Assembly: GCA_000196815.1 (NCBI GenBank)
Contig: FP929003.1
Location: 62,001 to 126,000, forward strand
DNA: 64,000 nucleotides
From: Nitrospira defluvii
Lineage (GTDB): Bacteria > Nitrospirota > Nitrospiria > Nitrospirales > Nitrospiraceae
Direction of reading: 5' to 3'
Positions 8,515 to 16,886 of the stretch are shown piece after piece. The notes beneath the pieces are model-generated. The model did no database searches. It saw nothing but the letters and a program-made list of their open reading frames with translations, and had not been told where the DNA came from. Made by a program: the position numbers and the translations under genes. The number at the start of each line of letters is the position of its first letter. The stretch's first letter is position 1.

Positions 8515-8935
8515 CCGTCACACCACTTGGACGATTGAGGATGTGGCTGCACGGTTTGAGGATGCAGCCACCACCGGACGACGCCTGCCTCCTGTGCGTG
8601 TGCAGGGCTACTTCAATTGCTGGCCTGCCTTCGCTCGCAAAGAGTGGGAAGCCTTTGCTGCGGACGAGAAGGTGTACCGCCCCTTCCCACCCAGTCCCGA
8701 TGCCATCGACCGGATGCTGGAGACAATGCGCTGGGTGCAATGGCTGGAGGTCGAGCAGCGCCACCTCGTGTGGATGCGCGCGAAGCGATACGGCTGGCGG
8801 GAGATCACGATTCGCTTCGCCTGCGACCGCACCACGGCGTGGCGACGCTGGCAACGGGCACTGGAGATCGTGGCGGCACAACTCAACAGCGATGGCGTGC
8901 GATTGCCTTCCAAAAACGTGGGCAATTTAGGGTAA
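8507..8935 (+). CDS. Helix-turn-helix protein, DUF6362-like
   Basis: 142 residues. The C-terminal half (VEQRHLVWMRAKRYGWREITIRFACDRTTAWRRWQRAL) reads as a sigma-like or resolvase-like helix-turn-helix. It starts at ATG 8507, inside the previous gene. I recall a phage/prophage family (DUF6362) with this shape, usually at the end of the early region, but the name is from memory. Possible late-gene regulator or small-terminase-like DNA binder. Followed by a 318-base gap. Confidence 0.6.
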   Translation: MADRHTTWTIEDVAARFEDAATTGRRLPPVRVQGYFNCWPAFARKEWEAFAADEKVYRPFPPSPDAIDRMLETMRWVQWLEVEQRHLVWMRAKRYGWREITIRFACDRTTAWRRWQRALEIVAAQLNSDGVRLPSKNVGNLG

Positions 8936-9120
8936 TGCTTGCCGCATTTGTCCTCGCCTTGCCTTGCTTGTCCGTTTCGAGGCCCGACAGCCCTGCAACA
9001 AAACAGCCCGGTCGAGGGTAGTATTTCAGCTATCTTCTGGACAGCGGTGACGGTTGAGGAAGTGGCCCAAGGCAAAAGGGGTCCTTCCTGGCCAAAACCC
9101 AATGCGGGGGGCGACAGCGC

Positions 9121-9195
9121 GACGCTTTTTTAGCGTCAGGGTGCGAACCAAGGTTCGCACGGTTCGCAGTTCGCACCCCGTCAGTTCGCACCAAC
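9121..9195 (+). repeat. Hairpins and TTCGCAC repeats in the 318-base gap before the methyltransferases
   Basis: The gap 8936-9253 has no convincing gene. It holds a hairpin GACGCT/AGCGTC (9121-9137) and a perfect 9-base palindrome GTGCGAACC-AA-GGTTCGCAC (9141-9160). The core GTTCGCA then recurs downstream at about 9162, 9169 and 9184. The clustered copies look like binding sites for a regulator or replication protein, placed just upstream of the ParB-methyltransferase genes. Confidence 0.5.
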
Positions 9196-9201
9196 CACAC
9201 C

Positions 9202-9233
9202 AACCCGCCCACGGTTTTCCGTCGGCGGGTTTT
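9202..9233 (+). terminator. Intrinsic terminator-like hairpin
   Basis: AACCCGCC (9202-9209) pairs with GGCGGGTT (9224-9231), with an inner stem ACGG/CCGT around TTTT, and is followed by a short T stretch. It would end transcription of the early genes just before the methyltransferase pair. A very similar hairpin occurs at 33958-33980. Confidence 0.6.
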
Positions 9234-9253
9234 CCATTTCTGGGACGCCAATT

Positions 9254-10663
9254 TTGAACACACTCAACGTCGAGTACCGCAAGGTCGAGGCGCTGATTCC
9301 CTACGCCCGCAATCCGCGCACGCATACCGAGGATCAGGTGGCCAAGATCGCCGCCAGCATCGTCGAGTACGGCTGGACGAACCCGGTACTGGTGGACGGC
9401 GACAACGGGATCATCGCGGGTCATGGTCGTCTGGCCGCCGCGCGCAAGCTGGGTCTGGATCAGGTGCCGATCATCGAACTGGCCCATCTGTCGCCGACGC
9501 AGAAGCGCGCCTACGTCATCTCCGATAACCGGCTGGCGCTCGACGCGGGTTGGAATGAGGAACTGCTGGCGTTGGAGCTGGCCGAGTTGTCCGAGGCTGG
9601 GTACGACCTTGCTCTGACGGGATTCGAGGATGCCGAGATCGATGCATTGCTCGCAGACGGCGTGGTTTCCGATGACGCAGACCAGGGGCAGGATGCAGAC
9701 GACACGGACACTGCTGATGACGTGCCCGATGCGCCGGTCGTCCCGGTGTCGCGCATCGGCGATGTCTGGGCCATTGGTCAGCACCGCCTGATCTGCGGCG
9801 ATGCTACTGATTCGTCCGTCGTCGCCACGCTGATGCAAGGCGACGCGGCACGGCTCTGCTTCACCTCACCGCCTTACGGCAACCAGCGCGACTACACCTC
9901 CGGCGGCGTCAAGGATTGGGATGGCCTGATGCGCAGCGTGTTCGGCCTTGTGCCGATGGCCGACGACGGCCAGGTACTGGTCAACCTCGGGCTGATCCAT
10001 CGCGACAACGAAGTCATCGCGTATTGGGATGGCTGGCTCGACTGGATGCGCACCCAAGGCTGGCGGCGCTTCGCGTGGTACGTCTGGGATCAGGGGCCGG
10101 GGATGCCCGGCGACTGGCAAGGGCGACTGGCTCCGAGCTTCGAGTTTGTTTTTCACTTCAACCGCGCCAGCCTCAAACCCAACAAGATCGTGCCCTGCAA
10201 GCACGCGGGGCTGGAATCGCATCTGCGCGCCGATGGCTCGTCCACGGCGATGCGTGGCAAGGACGGTGAAGTCGGCGGCTGGACACACAAGGGCCAGCCG
10301 ACGCAGGACACACGGATTCCAGACTCGGTGATCCGCGTGATGCGCCACAAGGGCAAGATCGGTCAGGACATCGACCACCCCGCCGTGTTCCCGGTAGCGC
10401 TGCCGGAGTTCGTGATCGAGGCCTATACGGACACGGGCGACCTCGTGTTCGAACCTTTCGGCGGCAGCGGTACGACGATGCTGGCCGCGCAGCGCACTGG
10501 TCGCGTCTGCCGCACAGTCGAGATCGCACCGGAGTACGTGGACGTCGCCATCAAACGCTTCCAGCAGAACCACCCCGGTGTGCCTGTCACTTTGCTGGCC
10601 ACGGGTCAGTCCTTCGACGACGTGGCCGACGACCGTCTGGTCACCACGGAGGCTGCGCAATGA
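9254..10663 (+). CDS. ParB-like domain fused to a DNA methyltransferase with TSPPY motif
   Basis: 469 residues. Residues ~5-100 form a ParB/sulfiredoxin-like domain (NPRTHTEDQVAKIAASI, then IIAGHGRLAAARKLG). After an acidic linker (~135-165) comes a methyltransferase with motif IV TSPPYG near residue 204 and motif I FEPFGGSGTT near the C-terminus, a beta-class order. SPPY favours an N4-cytosine enzyme. The start is TTG at 9254 with only a weak site, so it is uncertain. It overlaps the next paralogue by 4 bases. Probable role: phage DNA modification against host restriction. Confidence 0.85.
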   Translation: MNTLNVEYRKVEALIPYARNPRTHTEDQVAKIAASIVEYGWTNPVLVDGDNGIIAGHGRLAAARKLGLDQVPIIELAHLSPTQKRAYVISDNRLALDAGWNEELLALELAELSEAGYDLALTGFEDAEIDALLADGVVSDDADQGQDADDTDTADDVPDAPVVPVSRIGDVWAIGQHRLICGDATDSSVVATLMQGDAARLCFTSPPYGNQRDYTSGGVKDWDGLMRSVFGLVPMADDGQVLVNLGLIHRDNEVIAYWDGWLDWMRTQGWRRFAWYVWDQGPGMPGDWQGRLAPSFEFVFHFNRASLKPNKIVPCKHAGLESHLRADGSSTAMRGKDGEVGGWTHKGQPTQDTRIPDSVIRVMRHKGKIGQDIDHPAVFPVALPEFVIEAYTDTGDLVFEPFGGSGTTMLAAQRTGRVCRTVEIAPEYVDVAIKRFQQNHPGVPVTLLATGQSFDDVADDRLVTTEAAQ

Positions 10664-11901
10664 ACGCCTCGTGGTTTGCCGACAAGATCGAGCAATGGCC
10701 GACAGCCAAACTGCTGCCCTATGCTCGCAACGCCCGCACCCACTCGGATGATCAGGTGGCGCAGATTGCAGCATCGATTGCCGAGTTTGGATTCACCAAT
10801 CCGATCCTGGCCGGTAGCGACGGCATCATCGTCGCCGGACACGGGCGGCTCGCCGCCGCTCAGAAACTCGGGTTGGATGTGGTGCCGGTGGTCGTGCTCG
10901 ACCATCTGAGCGCCACGCAGCGCCGGGCGCTGGTGATCGCGGACAACCGCATCGCCGAGAACGCGGGCTGGGACGACGCCATGCTGCGCATCGAGATTGC
11001 AACCCTGCAGGACGATGACTTCGACGTGTCGCTCACCGGCTTCGATGTCGATGCGCTGGCCGAACTGATGGCGGGCGATGAGCCGGACAACGATGGCCAG
11101 AGCGACGAGGATGCGGTGCCGGAGGTTGGTGAGACGCCGATCTCCCGCCCGGGTGATGTCTGGATCATGGGGTCGCACCGCCTACTGTGCGGCGACTCGA
11201 CCGTGGCCGAGAGCTACGACGTTTTGCTGCAGGGCTCGCCGGTGGACATGGTGTTCACCGATCCGCCGTACAACGTGAACTACGCCAACAGCGCCAAGGA
11301 CAAGATGCGCGGCAAGGATCGCGCGATCCTCAACGACAACTTGGGCGACGGCTTCTACGACTTCTTGCTGGCGGCGCTGACCCAGATGGTGACGCACTGC
11401 CGGGGTGGCATCTACGTGGCGATGTCATCCAGCGAACTGGATGTGCTGCAGTCGGCCTTTCGTGCCGCCGGGGGAAAGTGGTCGACCTTCATCATCTGGG
11501 CCAAGAACACTTTTACGCTGGGGCGCGCCGACTATCAGCGCCAGTACGAACCGATCCTGTACGGCTGGCCAGAGGGTGCGCAACGCCATTGGTGCGGTGA
11601 CCGCGACCAGGGCGACGTGTGGAACATCAAGAAGCCGCAGAAGAATGATCTGCACCCGACGATGAAGCCGGTGGAGTTGGTGGAACGGGCGATCCGCAAT
11701 TCGAGCCGCCCCGGCAACGTGGTGCTCGATCCCTTCGGCGGTTCCGGCACGACGCTGATCGCTGCCGAGAAGTCGGGGCGTGTGGCGCGCCTAATTGAAC
11801 TCGATCCGAAGTACGTGGACGTGATTGTGCGCCGGTGGGAGGACTTCACCGGCAAGCAGGCTATCCGCGAGGCGGCAGACCAGGAGGTGTGCGCCAGTTG
11901 A
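10660..11901 (+). CDS. ParB-like domain fused to a DNA methyltransferase with DPPYN motif
   Basis: 413 residues, the same two-domain plan as its upstream neighbour: ParB-like part (IIVAGHGRLAAAQKLG), then a methyltransferase with DPPYN near residue 201 and DPFGGSGTT near residue 350. DPPY favours N6-adenine methylation, so the pair may set two different marks. ATG at 10660 overlaps the previous stop (ATGA). The last 41 bases overlap the end of the convergent gene 11861-12085. The ParB-like domain may aid DNA scanning; that is inference. Confidence 0.85.
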   Translation: MNASWFADKIEQWPTAKLLPYARNARTHSDDQVAQIAASIAEFGFTNPILAGSDGIIVAGHGRLAAAQKLGLDVVPVVVLDHLSATQRRALVIADNRIAENAGWDDAMLRIEIATLQDDDFDVSLTGFDVDALAELMAGDEPDNDGQSDEDAVPEVGETPISRPGDVWIMGSHRLLCGDSTVAESYDVLLQGSPVDMVFTDPPYNVNYANSAKDKMRGKDRAILNDNLGDGFYDFLLAALTQMVTHCRGGIYVAMSSSELDVLQSAFRAAGGKWSTFIIWAKNTFTLGRADYQRQYEPILYGWPEGAQRHWCGDRDQGDVWNIKKPQKNDLHPTMKPVELVERAIRNSSRPGNVVLDPFGGSGTTLIAAEKSGRVARLIELDPKYVDVIVRRWEDFTGKQAIREAADQEVCAS

Positions 11902-12085
11902 ATGGGCGCGTGGGTTGCTGGGCTTCTTCTTCCTCAGCGATGCGCCGCAGCAGCTGCATCGTGGCCAGATCGCGGGGTAGCGCTGTGCACATCACGCGCA
12001 CAGCCTGTTCGATGGAGACGTCAGGACGCCGGTTGGCGATCAGCCAACGCAGTGCCTGCTCCCGCTCGGTGGCAGGCGTTCTCAT
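11861..12085 (-). CDS. Small phage accessory protein
   Basis: 74 residues, helix-rich with an acidic stretch (IAEEEEAQQ). Its ATG at 12085 overlaps the stop of the upstream minus-strand gene (ATGA), so it is coupled to it. Its 3' end overlaps the convergent methyltransferase gene by 41 bases. No recognised domain. I call it from the coupling and the amino-acid composition, as it is short. Confidence 0.5.
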   Translation of the reverse strand: MRTPATEREQALRWLIANRRPDVSIEQAVRVMCTALPRDLATMQLLRRIAEEEEAQQPTRPFNWRTPPGLPPRG

Positions 12086-12450
12086 CAGGCGGCCAGTTCG
12101 TCGCAGATGTCGCAGTGGATCACAAAGCCCGTCAGATAAGGCAGGCCGCGCGGGATGCCGTATTGCTTGCTGGTCTGGCGGCCAATCGTCCAGCCCATCC
12201 AGCGTTGGGTGGCAGCGTTGATGGCATCCGCTGGGGTCTGTCCTTGGTACAACCCGTTTTGCACATCGTCCGCAAAGTGACGTCCGTGGCGGCTGTCGAG
12301 GAAGATCCGCACCGACTCGAGGGTCTGGCCCGTGGCGTCCGAGATGGCGTTCAGTGCCAAGGGCCACGCGTCGCTGGCGTGTTCGTTCATCGTGCCCCAG
12401 AAACCCCAATCGGTGTTCTGGGTGGCGGGGATTTGCGTGGTGGTGTTCAT
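12085..12450 (-). CDS. Conserved phage accessory protein, function unknown
   Basis: 121 residues beginning MNTTTQIPATQNTDWGFWGT; start 12450 is preceded by AAGGAG. Features include a tryptophan-rich centre (TQRWMGWTIGRQTSK) and a C-terminal CDIC motif. I recall similar proteins in proteobacterial prophages and mobile elements, without a known function. An upstream copy of the TTGGCTT-N7-AACAGCGCGTT motif (12490-12515) probably marks its promoter region. Confidence 0.65.
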   Translation of the reverse strand: MNTTTQIPATQNTDWGFWGTMNEHASDAWPLALNAISDATGQTLESVRIFLDSRHGRHFADDVQNGLYQGQTPADAINAATQRWMGWTIGRQTSKQYGIPRGLPYLTGFVIHCDICDELAA

Positions 12451-12489
12451 CGTGGGCTCCTTGGGGTTGATCGTTGCGACACCCGTAGT

Positions 12490-12515
12490 AACGCGCTGTT
12501 CAATTGAGAAGCCAA
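12490..12515 (-). promoter_or_regulatory. Copy 1 of a shared upstream motif
   Basis: Read on the minus strand: TTGGCTT, 7 variable bases, then GAACAGCGCGTT. It lies 40 bases upstream of the ATG at 12450. If TTGGCT acts as a -35 element, a 17-base spacer leads to a weak -10-like hexamer (GTTACT here). Identical spacing is seen in three other copies (13107-13132, 13410-13435, 47125-47150). Confidence 0.6.
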
Positions 12516-12547
12516 GCGCGGGTTCGCCTCTTTCTCGATCTTTCTGA

Positions 12548-13069
12548 TCAGGCAATGCGATAGATGCGCTCGCCGCCTTGCGCCTTGTCGGACGTGATGG
12601 TCAGACCGAGTTTTTTCTTGAAGGCTCCGGCGAAAGTGCCGCGCACGGTGTGTGCCTGCCAGCCGGTGGCATCAACGATCTGCTGCACCGTTGCGCCTTC
12701 GGGGCGCTGCAGCATCCGGAGCACTGCGGCCTGCTTGCTGTTCTCGCGGGTGCGCGGCTTGGCCTGCTCGGTAGTGGTGCCCTTGGCCCACGTGGCCTCT
12801 GCTGCCGTCACGGCGGCCTCGATCTCGGGGTCGACGACCAAAGGCGCAGGCGCGGGACGGGCGCGCCCCATCGCGTCGTAGCCCTCGGCGGCGACGAACC
12901 AGTGGGTGCCGTCCGTAGTGATCAGGGCGCGGTTGAACAGGCCGTCGAGCACCTTCTTGCGTGCGCCGCCTTTGATGTTGTCAGGGAACCAGTCGATCTT
13001 GCCGTTGGTGTGCTTGAGGGCGTAGGCCAGGATCGCGTGCTGGGCTGGGGTCAGTTGGGTGGTGGTCAT
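12548..13069 (-). CDS. DUF3489 domain protein (winged-helix-like)
   Basis: 173 residues. The C-terminal ~65 residues (KQAAVLRMLQRPEGATVQQIVDATGWQAHTVRG and GLTITSDK) are the DUF3489 signature, which reads as a winged helix-turn-helix. The N-terminal part (TPAQHAILAYALKHT) is a second helix-turn-helix-like region. The ATG at 13069 has AAGGAG 6 bases upstream; a longer frame to 13132 would translate the regulatory motif. Common in proteobacterial prophages; likely DNA binding, target unknown. Confidence 0.8.
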   Translation of the reverse strand: MTTTQLTPAQHAILAYALKHTNGKIDWFPDNIKGGARKKVLDGLFNRALITTDGTHWFVAAEGYDAMGRARPAPAPLVVDPEIEAAVTAAEATWAKGTTTEQAKPRTRENSKQAAVLRMLQRPEGATVQQIVDATGWQAHTVRGTFAGAFKKKLGLTITSDKAQGGERIYRIA

Positions 13070-13106
13070 TTGCTGCTCCTTCGATGCGGTTGATGACGAC
13101 GTGATG

Positions 13107-13132
13107 AACGCGCTGTTCGGAAGGCAAGCCAA
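13107..13132 (-). promoter_or_regulatory. Copy 2 of the shared upstream motif
   Basis: TTGGCTT-N7-GAACAGCGCGTT on the minus strand, 38 bases upstream of the DUF3489 start at 13069. The adjacent AGCCAAG/CTTGGCT hairpin (13127-13149) overlaps it and could also end transcription from the upstream 68-residue gene. Confidence 0.6.
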
Positions 13133-13163
13133 GCGCTTTCTGCTTGGCTCTGTTGCTTCTCGA

Positions 13164-13370
13164 TCAGTCGCGGGCGATATCTGCTTCAGTTGGCGCGGGG
13201 AGCGAAATGCCCACTTCGACGCCCGCCTTGAAGGCCGCTTCCAGCGCGTCCCGGATGCACCAGACCGCCGTGTCGTGGAAGTCGAGGCTGTCTGAGCTGC
13301 GGGTTTCCAGCGTTTCGATGCCGAGGTGCTTCTGGGCGATCAGGGTGAGGATGGTGTCGATCTGGTTCAT
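13164..13370 (-). CDS. Small conserved protein, DUF6900-like
   Basis: 68 residues beginning MNQIDTILTLIAQKHLGIET, with SDSLDFHDTAVWCIRDALEAAFKAG following. I recall this helical family (DUF6900 from memory) next to DUF3489 genes in mobile elements. Start 13370 follows AAAGGA. It has its own upstream copy of the shared motif at 13410-13435. Function unknown. Confidence 0.65.
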   Translation of the reverse strand: MNQIDTILTLIAQKHLGIETLETRSSDSLDFHDTAVWCIRDALEAAFKAGVEVGISLPAPTEADIARD

Positions 13371-13409
13371 GGCGGGTTCCTTTCGGGATGTGGTTGGCGT
13401 GACGTGATG

Positions 13410-13435
13410 AACGCGCTGTTCCCGATGGAAGCCAA
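13410..13435 (-). promoter_or_regulatory. Copy 3 of the shared upstream motif
   Basis: TTGGCTT-N7-GAACAGCGCGTT on the minus strand, 40 bases upstream of the ATG at 13370. It sits in the divergent gap before the terminase genes (13371-13489), so it could also influence the start of the late operon. Confidence 0.6.
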
Positions 13436-13489
13436 GCTCAATTCGCCGGAATGACGAACAAATGATTGAAGGTGCCCCGAAGGGGAAAT

Positions 13490-14026
13490 ATGGGTATTTC
13501 GATTCGTGCCTACGCACGCCACAGAGGGGTGTCCGATGCGGCGGTGCGCAAGGCCATCGCTGCGGGGCGCGTCACACCGGAGGCAGACGGAACCATTGAT
13601 GCCGAGCGCGTCGACCGCGAATGGGCGCGCAACTCCGATGCGCCGCGCAACGGAACGGCCACCCGCGCCGTCAAGGTCGCCGTGCCGGAATCCAGCGGCA
13701 CCACGGGTGACGGGCCTGCCGCATTGCCAACAGGCGGCACGTCCTTGCTGCAGGCGCGCACCGTCAACGAGGTGGTCAAGGCGCAGACCAACAAAGTGCG
13801 TCTGGCCCGCCTCAAGGGCGAGCTGGTGGATAGGCCGCAGGCCATCGCCCACGTTTTCAAACTGGCGCGCTCCGAGCGCGATGCGTGGCTGAACTGGCCC
13901 GCGCGCATTTCGGCGCAGATGGCCGCCAAGCTCAATGTTGATCCGCACACGATGCACATCGCCCTGGAGGCAGCCGTGCGTGAGCACCTGCAGGAACTGG
14001 GCGAGATGCGCCCGAGGGTGGATTGA
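13490..14026 (+). CDS. Phage terminase small subunit (Nu1-like)
   Basis: 178 residues. The N-terminus (AYARHRGVSDAAVRKAIAAGRV) is a winged helix-turn-helix like the DNA-binding domain of lambda Nu1, and the helical remainder would mediate oligomer formation. Start 13490 follows AGGGGA. Its TGA overlaps the ATG of the large subunit (TGATG at 14024-14028), the usual coupling of terminase pairs. It recognises phage DNA for packaging. Confidence 0.8.
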   Translation: MGISIRAYARHRGVSDAAVRKAIAAGRVTPEADGTIDAERVDREWARNSDAPRNGTATRAVKVAVPESSGTTGDGPAALPTGGTSLLQARTVNEVVKAQTNKVRLARLKGELVDRPQAIAHVFKLARSERDAWLNWPARISAQMAAKLNVDPHTMHIALEAAVREHLQELGEMRPRVD

Positions 14027-15984
14027 TGGACATGGATTACGAAGGCGCGGCAGAAATCGAACGCGCGTGGCGCGAAGGGCTGACCCCAGACCCGCTGCTC
14101 ACGGTGTCCGAATGGTCAGATCGCCACCGGATGCTCTCCAGCAAGGCCTCTGCCGAACCGGGTCGCTGGCGCACCAGCCGCACGCCATACCTGAAAGCGA
14201 TCATGGATTGCCTGTCGCCGACCTCCCCGGTTGAGCGCGTGGTGTTCATGAAGGCGGCGCAGCTTGGCGCGACCGAGATGGGGTCGAACTGGATCGGCTA
14301 CGTGATCCATCACGCACCCGGGCCGATGATGGCGGTGTGGCCGACAGTGGAGATGGCCAAGCGCAACTCCAAGCAGCGGATCGATCCGCTGATCGAGGAG
14401 TCGTCGGCACTGGCTGAACTGATTGCACCGGCGCGCAGCCGGGATTCGGGTAACACCATCCTGGCCAAGGAGTTCCGGGGTGGCGTGCTGGTGATGACCG
14501 GGGCCAACAGCGCGGTCGGACTGCGCTCGATGCCGGTGCGCTACCTGTTCCTCGACGAGGTCGACGGCTACCCGCTGGACGTCGAGGGTGAAGGCGACGC
14601 GATCTCGCTGGCCGAGGCGCGCACGCGCACCTTTGCGCGACGCAAGATTTTCATCGTCTCGACGCCGACGATCTCGGGCGCAAGCGCCATCGAGCGCGAG
14701 TACGAAGCCAGCGATCAGCGCCGGTACTTCGTGCCGTGCCCACATTGCTCGCATCGGCAGTGGCTGCGCTTCGAGCAGCTGCGCTGGGACAAGGGCCAAC
14801 CGGAAACCGCCGCCTACATCTGCGAGTCGTGCGATACCGCGATTGCCGAGCACCACAAAACCTGGATGCTGGAGCACGGTGAGTGGCGCGCGATGATCAC
14901 CGATGGCCAGGGCAAGACGGCGGGGTTTCACCTGTCGTCGCTGTACAGCCCGGTGGGCTGGCGTGCTTGGCGCGAGATTGCCGCTGCTTGGGAGAGCGCA
15001 GTCAGCAAGGAATCCGGCTCGGCGGCTGCCATCAAAACTTTCAAGAACACCGAGCTGGGCGAATCTTGGGTCGAGGAAGGCGAAGCACCGGACTGGCAAC
15101 GGCTGGTCGAGCGCCGCGAGGATTACCGGATTGGCTCCGTGCCACCGGGCGGATTGCTGCTGGTGGGCGCAGCCGACGTGCAGAAGGATCGCATCGAGGC
15201 GTCGGTCTGGGCCTTCGGGCGCTGCAAGGAATCCTGGTTGGTCGAGCACCGGGTGCTGATGGGCGATACCGCCCGCGACACGGTGTGGAAACGCCTCGCT
15301 GAAATGGTGGCCGAGAACTGGACGCACGCCTCCGGCGCAGCGATGCCGCTGGCGCGCTTTGCGCTGGACACCGGCTTTGCCACGCAGGAGGCCTACGCCT
15401 TCGTGCGGGCCTGCCGCGATCCGCGTGTGATGGCGGTCAAGGGCGTCGCGCGTGGCGCGGCGCTGATCGGCACGCCAACCGCCATCGATGTCTCGCAGGG
15501 CGGCAAGAAGCTGCGCCGGGGCATCAAGGTGTTCTCGGTCGCCGGTGGCATCGCCAAGCTGGAGTTCTACAACAACCTGCGCAAGAGCGCCGATGTTGGC
15601 GAGGACGGATTGACCACGGTGTTTCCAGCCGGGTTCGTCCACCTGCCCAAGATCGACGCCGAGTTCATCCAGCAACTCTGCGCCGAGCAGTTGATCACCC
15701 GCCGCGACCGCAACGGCTTCCCGGTGCGCGAGTGGCAAAAGATGCGCGAGCGCAATGAGGCGCTCGACTGTTACGTCTACGCCCGCGCGGCCGCTTCGGC
15801 GGCGGGACTGGATCGTTTCGAGGAACGCCACTGGCGGGAACTGGAGCGACAACTGGGCTTGGCAAGTCCGTCACCTCCAGAACAACCAATCGAATCAAGC
15901 AACGAGGCCACCCAACGCGGTGGCCTCGCTGTTTCTGGCACCACCCCACGTCGGCGCGTCATCAAGAGCCGCTGGCTGTCCTGA
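14026..15984 (+). CDS. Phage terminase large subunit, lambda GpA family
   Basis: 652 residues. The ATPase part shows the adaptor/Walker region FMKAAQLGATEMGSN near residue 76 and Walker B LFLDEVDGYP near 175. A zinc-like CPHC...CESC sits near 237-270. The nuclease part begins at GAADVQKDRIEA near 380. Size and order match the GpA packaging motor that cuts and pumps DNA into the prohead. It heads the late operon. Confidence 0.92.
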   Translation: MDMDYEGAAEIERAWREGLTPDPLLTVSEWSDRHRMLSSKASAEPGRWRTSRTPYLKAIMDCLSPTSPVERVVFMKAAQLGATEMGSNWIGYVIHHAPGPMMAVWPTVEMAKRNSKQRIDPLIEESSALAELIAPARSRDSGNTILAKEFRGGVLVMTGANSAVGLRSMPVRYLFLDEVDGYPLDVEGEGDAISLAEARTRTFARRKIFIVSTPTISGASAIEREYEASDQRRYFVPCPHCSHRQWLRFEQLRWDKGQPETAAYICESCDTAIAEHHKTWMLEHGEWRAMITDGQGKTAGFHLSSLYSPVGWRAWREIAAAWESAVSKESGSAAAIKTFKNTELGESWVEEGEAPDWQRLVERREDYRIGSVPPGGLLLVGAADVQKDRIEASVWAFGRCKESWLVEHRVLMGDTARDTVWKRLAEMVAENWTHASGAAMPLARFALDTGFATQEAYAFVRACRDPRVMAVKGVARGAALIGTPTAIDVSQGGKKLRRGIKVFSVAGGIAKLEFYNNLRKSADVGEDGLTTVFPAGFVHLPKIDAEFIQQLCAEQLITRRDRNGFPVREWQKMRERNEALDCYVYARAAASAAGLDRFEERHWRELERQLGLASPSPPEQPIESSNEATQRGGLAVSGTTPRRRVIKSRWLS

Positions 15985-16002
15985 CCTTCAAAGGAGATTT
16001 TC

Positions 16003-16494
16003 ATGAGTCTTGCTACCAGTATCGAAAGCCTGGTCATTCGCGTCGCGCAGGAGTTCAACGACGTCCGCGCCAAGGCAGGCAACCTTGCCAACCTCACCAC
16101 CACCGACAAGTCGAATCTGGTCGCGGCCATCAACGAGCTGCAAGCTGCTGTGGTGTCCTCGACGGTAATTGATGACGCACAGATCGCAACGACAAGCACT
16201 TACTCGTCCAACAAAATCGTCTCGCTGCTCGATGCGCTCAAGACTGAAATCTTGGGCGGTGCCGATGCGGCCTACGACACGCTGGTGGAAATCCAGCAAC
16301 TGCTGCAGAACGGCACCAGTGGTCTGGACGCTTTGCTCGCCGCCGTCAACAACCGCGTGCGCTTCGATGCCGCACAGTCGCTGACGGTTGCCGAACAACT
16401 TCAGGCCCGCAGCAACATCGGCGCTGTCGCGGCCAGCGATGTCGGCAACACCGACACCGACTTCGTCGCGGTCTTTGTGGGTGCGCTGGTCTGA
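16003..16494 (+). CDS. Tail-fibre-like virion protein
   Basis: 163 residues with the segment LTTTDKSNLVAAINEL near residue 36, typical of phage tail-fibre and baseplate spike proteins, followed by repeats rich in Ala, Asn and Ser. AAGGAG precedes ATG 16003. Its placement between terminase and head-joining genes is unusual for a fibre protein, so it may instead be a head fibre. Its stop overlaps the next start (TGATG). Confidence 0.6.
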   Translation: MSLATSIESLVIRVAQEFNDVRAKAGNLANLTTTDKSNLVAAINELQAAVVSSTVIDDAQIATTSTYSSNKIVSLLDALKTEILGGADAAYDTLVEIQQLLQNGTSGLDALLAAVNNRVRFDAAQSLTVAEQLQARSNIGAVAASDVGNTDTDFVAVFVGALV

Positions 16495-16886
16495 TGAGCC
16501 TCGCATCGCGGATCAGTGCGCTGGCCAGCCGTGTCGGGCTCGAGGTCAAGACCAAGATCGACGCTACCCATCCCGGCTTGGCCCGCGCGTGGGTGTGCTT
16601 CGGCTATGTCGGCTCGCAAATCGTCGTGCGCGCATCGCACAACGTGGCCAGCGTCACCCGATTGGGGTCAGGCCGCTACCGCGTGACCTTCGCCACCGCC
16701 ATGCCGGATGCCAACTACTGCTGGACGGCTCTCGCCCGCAGCAGCACCAACACCGGCACGCAGCGCATCGCCATCGTGCGATCCACCACCGACCAGAAGA
16801 CCGCCCAGTACGTCGACATCAGTTGTGCCACCACGTCCGCATCCTTCGACGACTCCTCCGAAATCAACCTCACGGTGTACCGCTAA
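16494..16886 (+). CDS. Virion fibre or decoration-like protein
   Basis: 130 residues, rich in Ser, Thr and Ala, with an alternating strand pattern (SVTRLGSGRYRVTFATAMPD) resembling the C-terminal beta domains found on phage fibres. Coupled to both neighbours by one-base overlaps. It likely works with the preceding fibre-like protein. No diagnostic motif is seen, so this is a context-based call. Confidence 0.55.
   Translation: MSLASRISALASRVGLEVKTKIDATHPGLARAWVCFGYVGSQIVVRASHNVASVTRLGSGRYRVTFATAMPDANYCWTALARSSTNTGTQRIAIVRSTTDQKTAQYVDISCATTSASFDDSSEINLTVYR

Noticed and set aside
11902-12507. 201-codon plus-strand frame after the second methyltransferase
   Set aside because: The minus-strand genes here have ribosome sites, coupled overlaps and the shared upstream motif, which the plus frame lacks.
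14116-15852. 578-codon reading frame antisense to the terminase large subunit
   Set aside because: It mirrors a well-supported terminase gene; GC-rich coding DNA leaves long open frames on the other strand, and no domain is recognisable.
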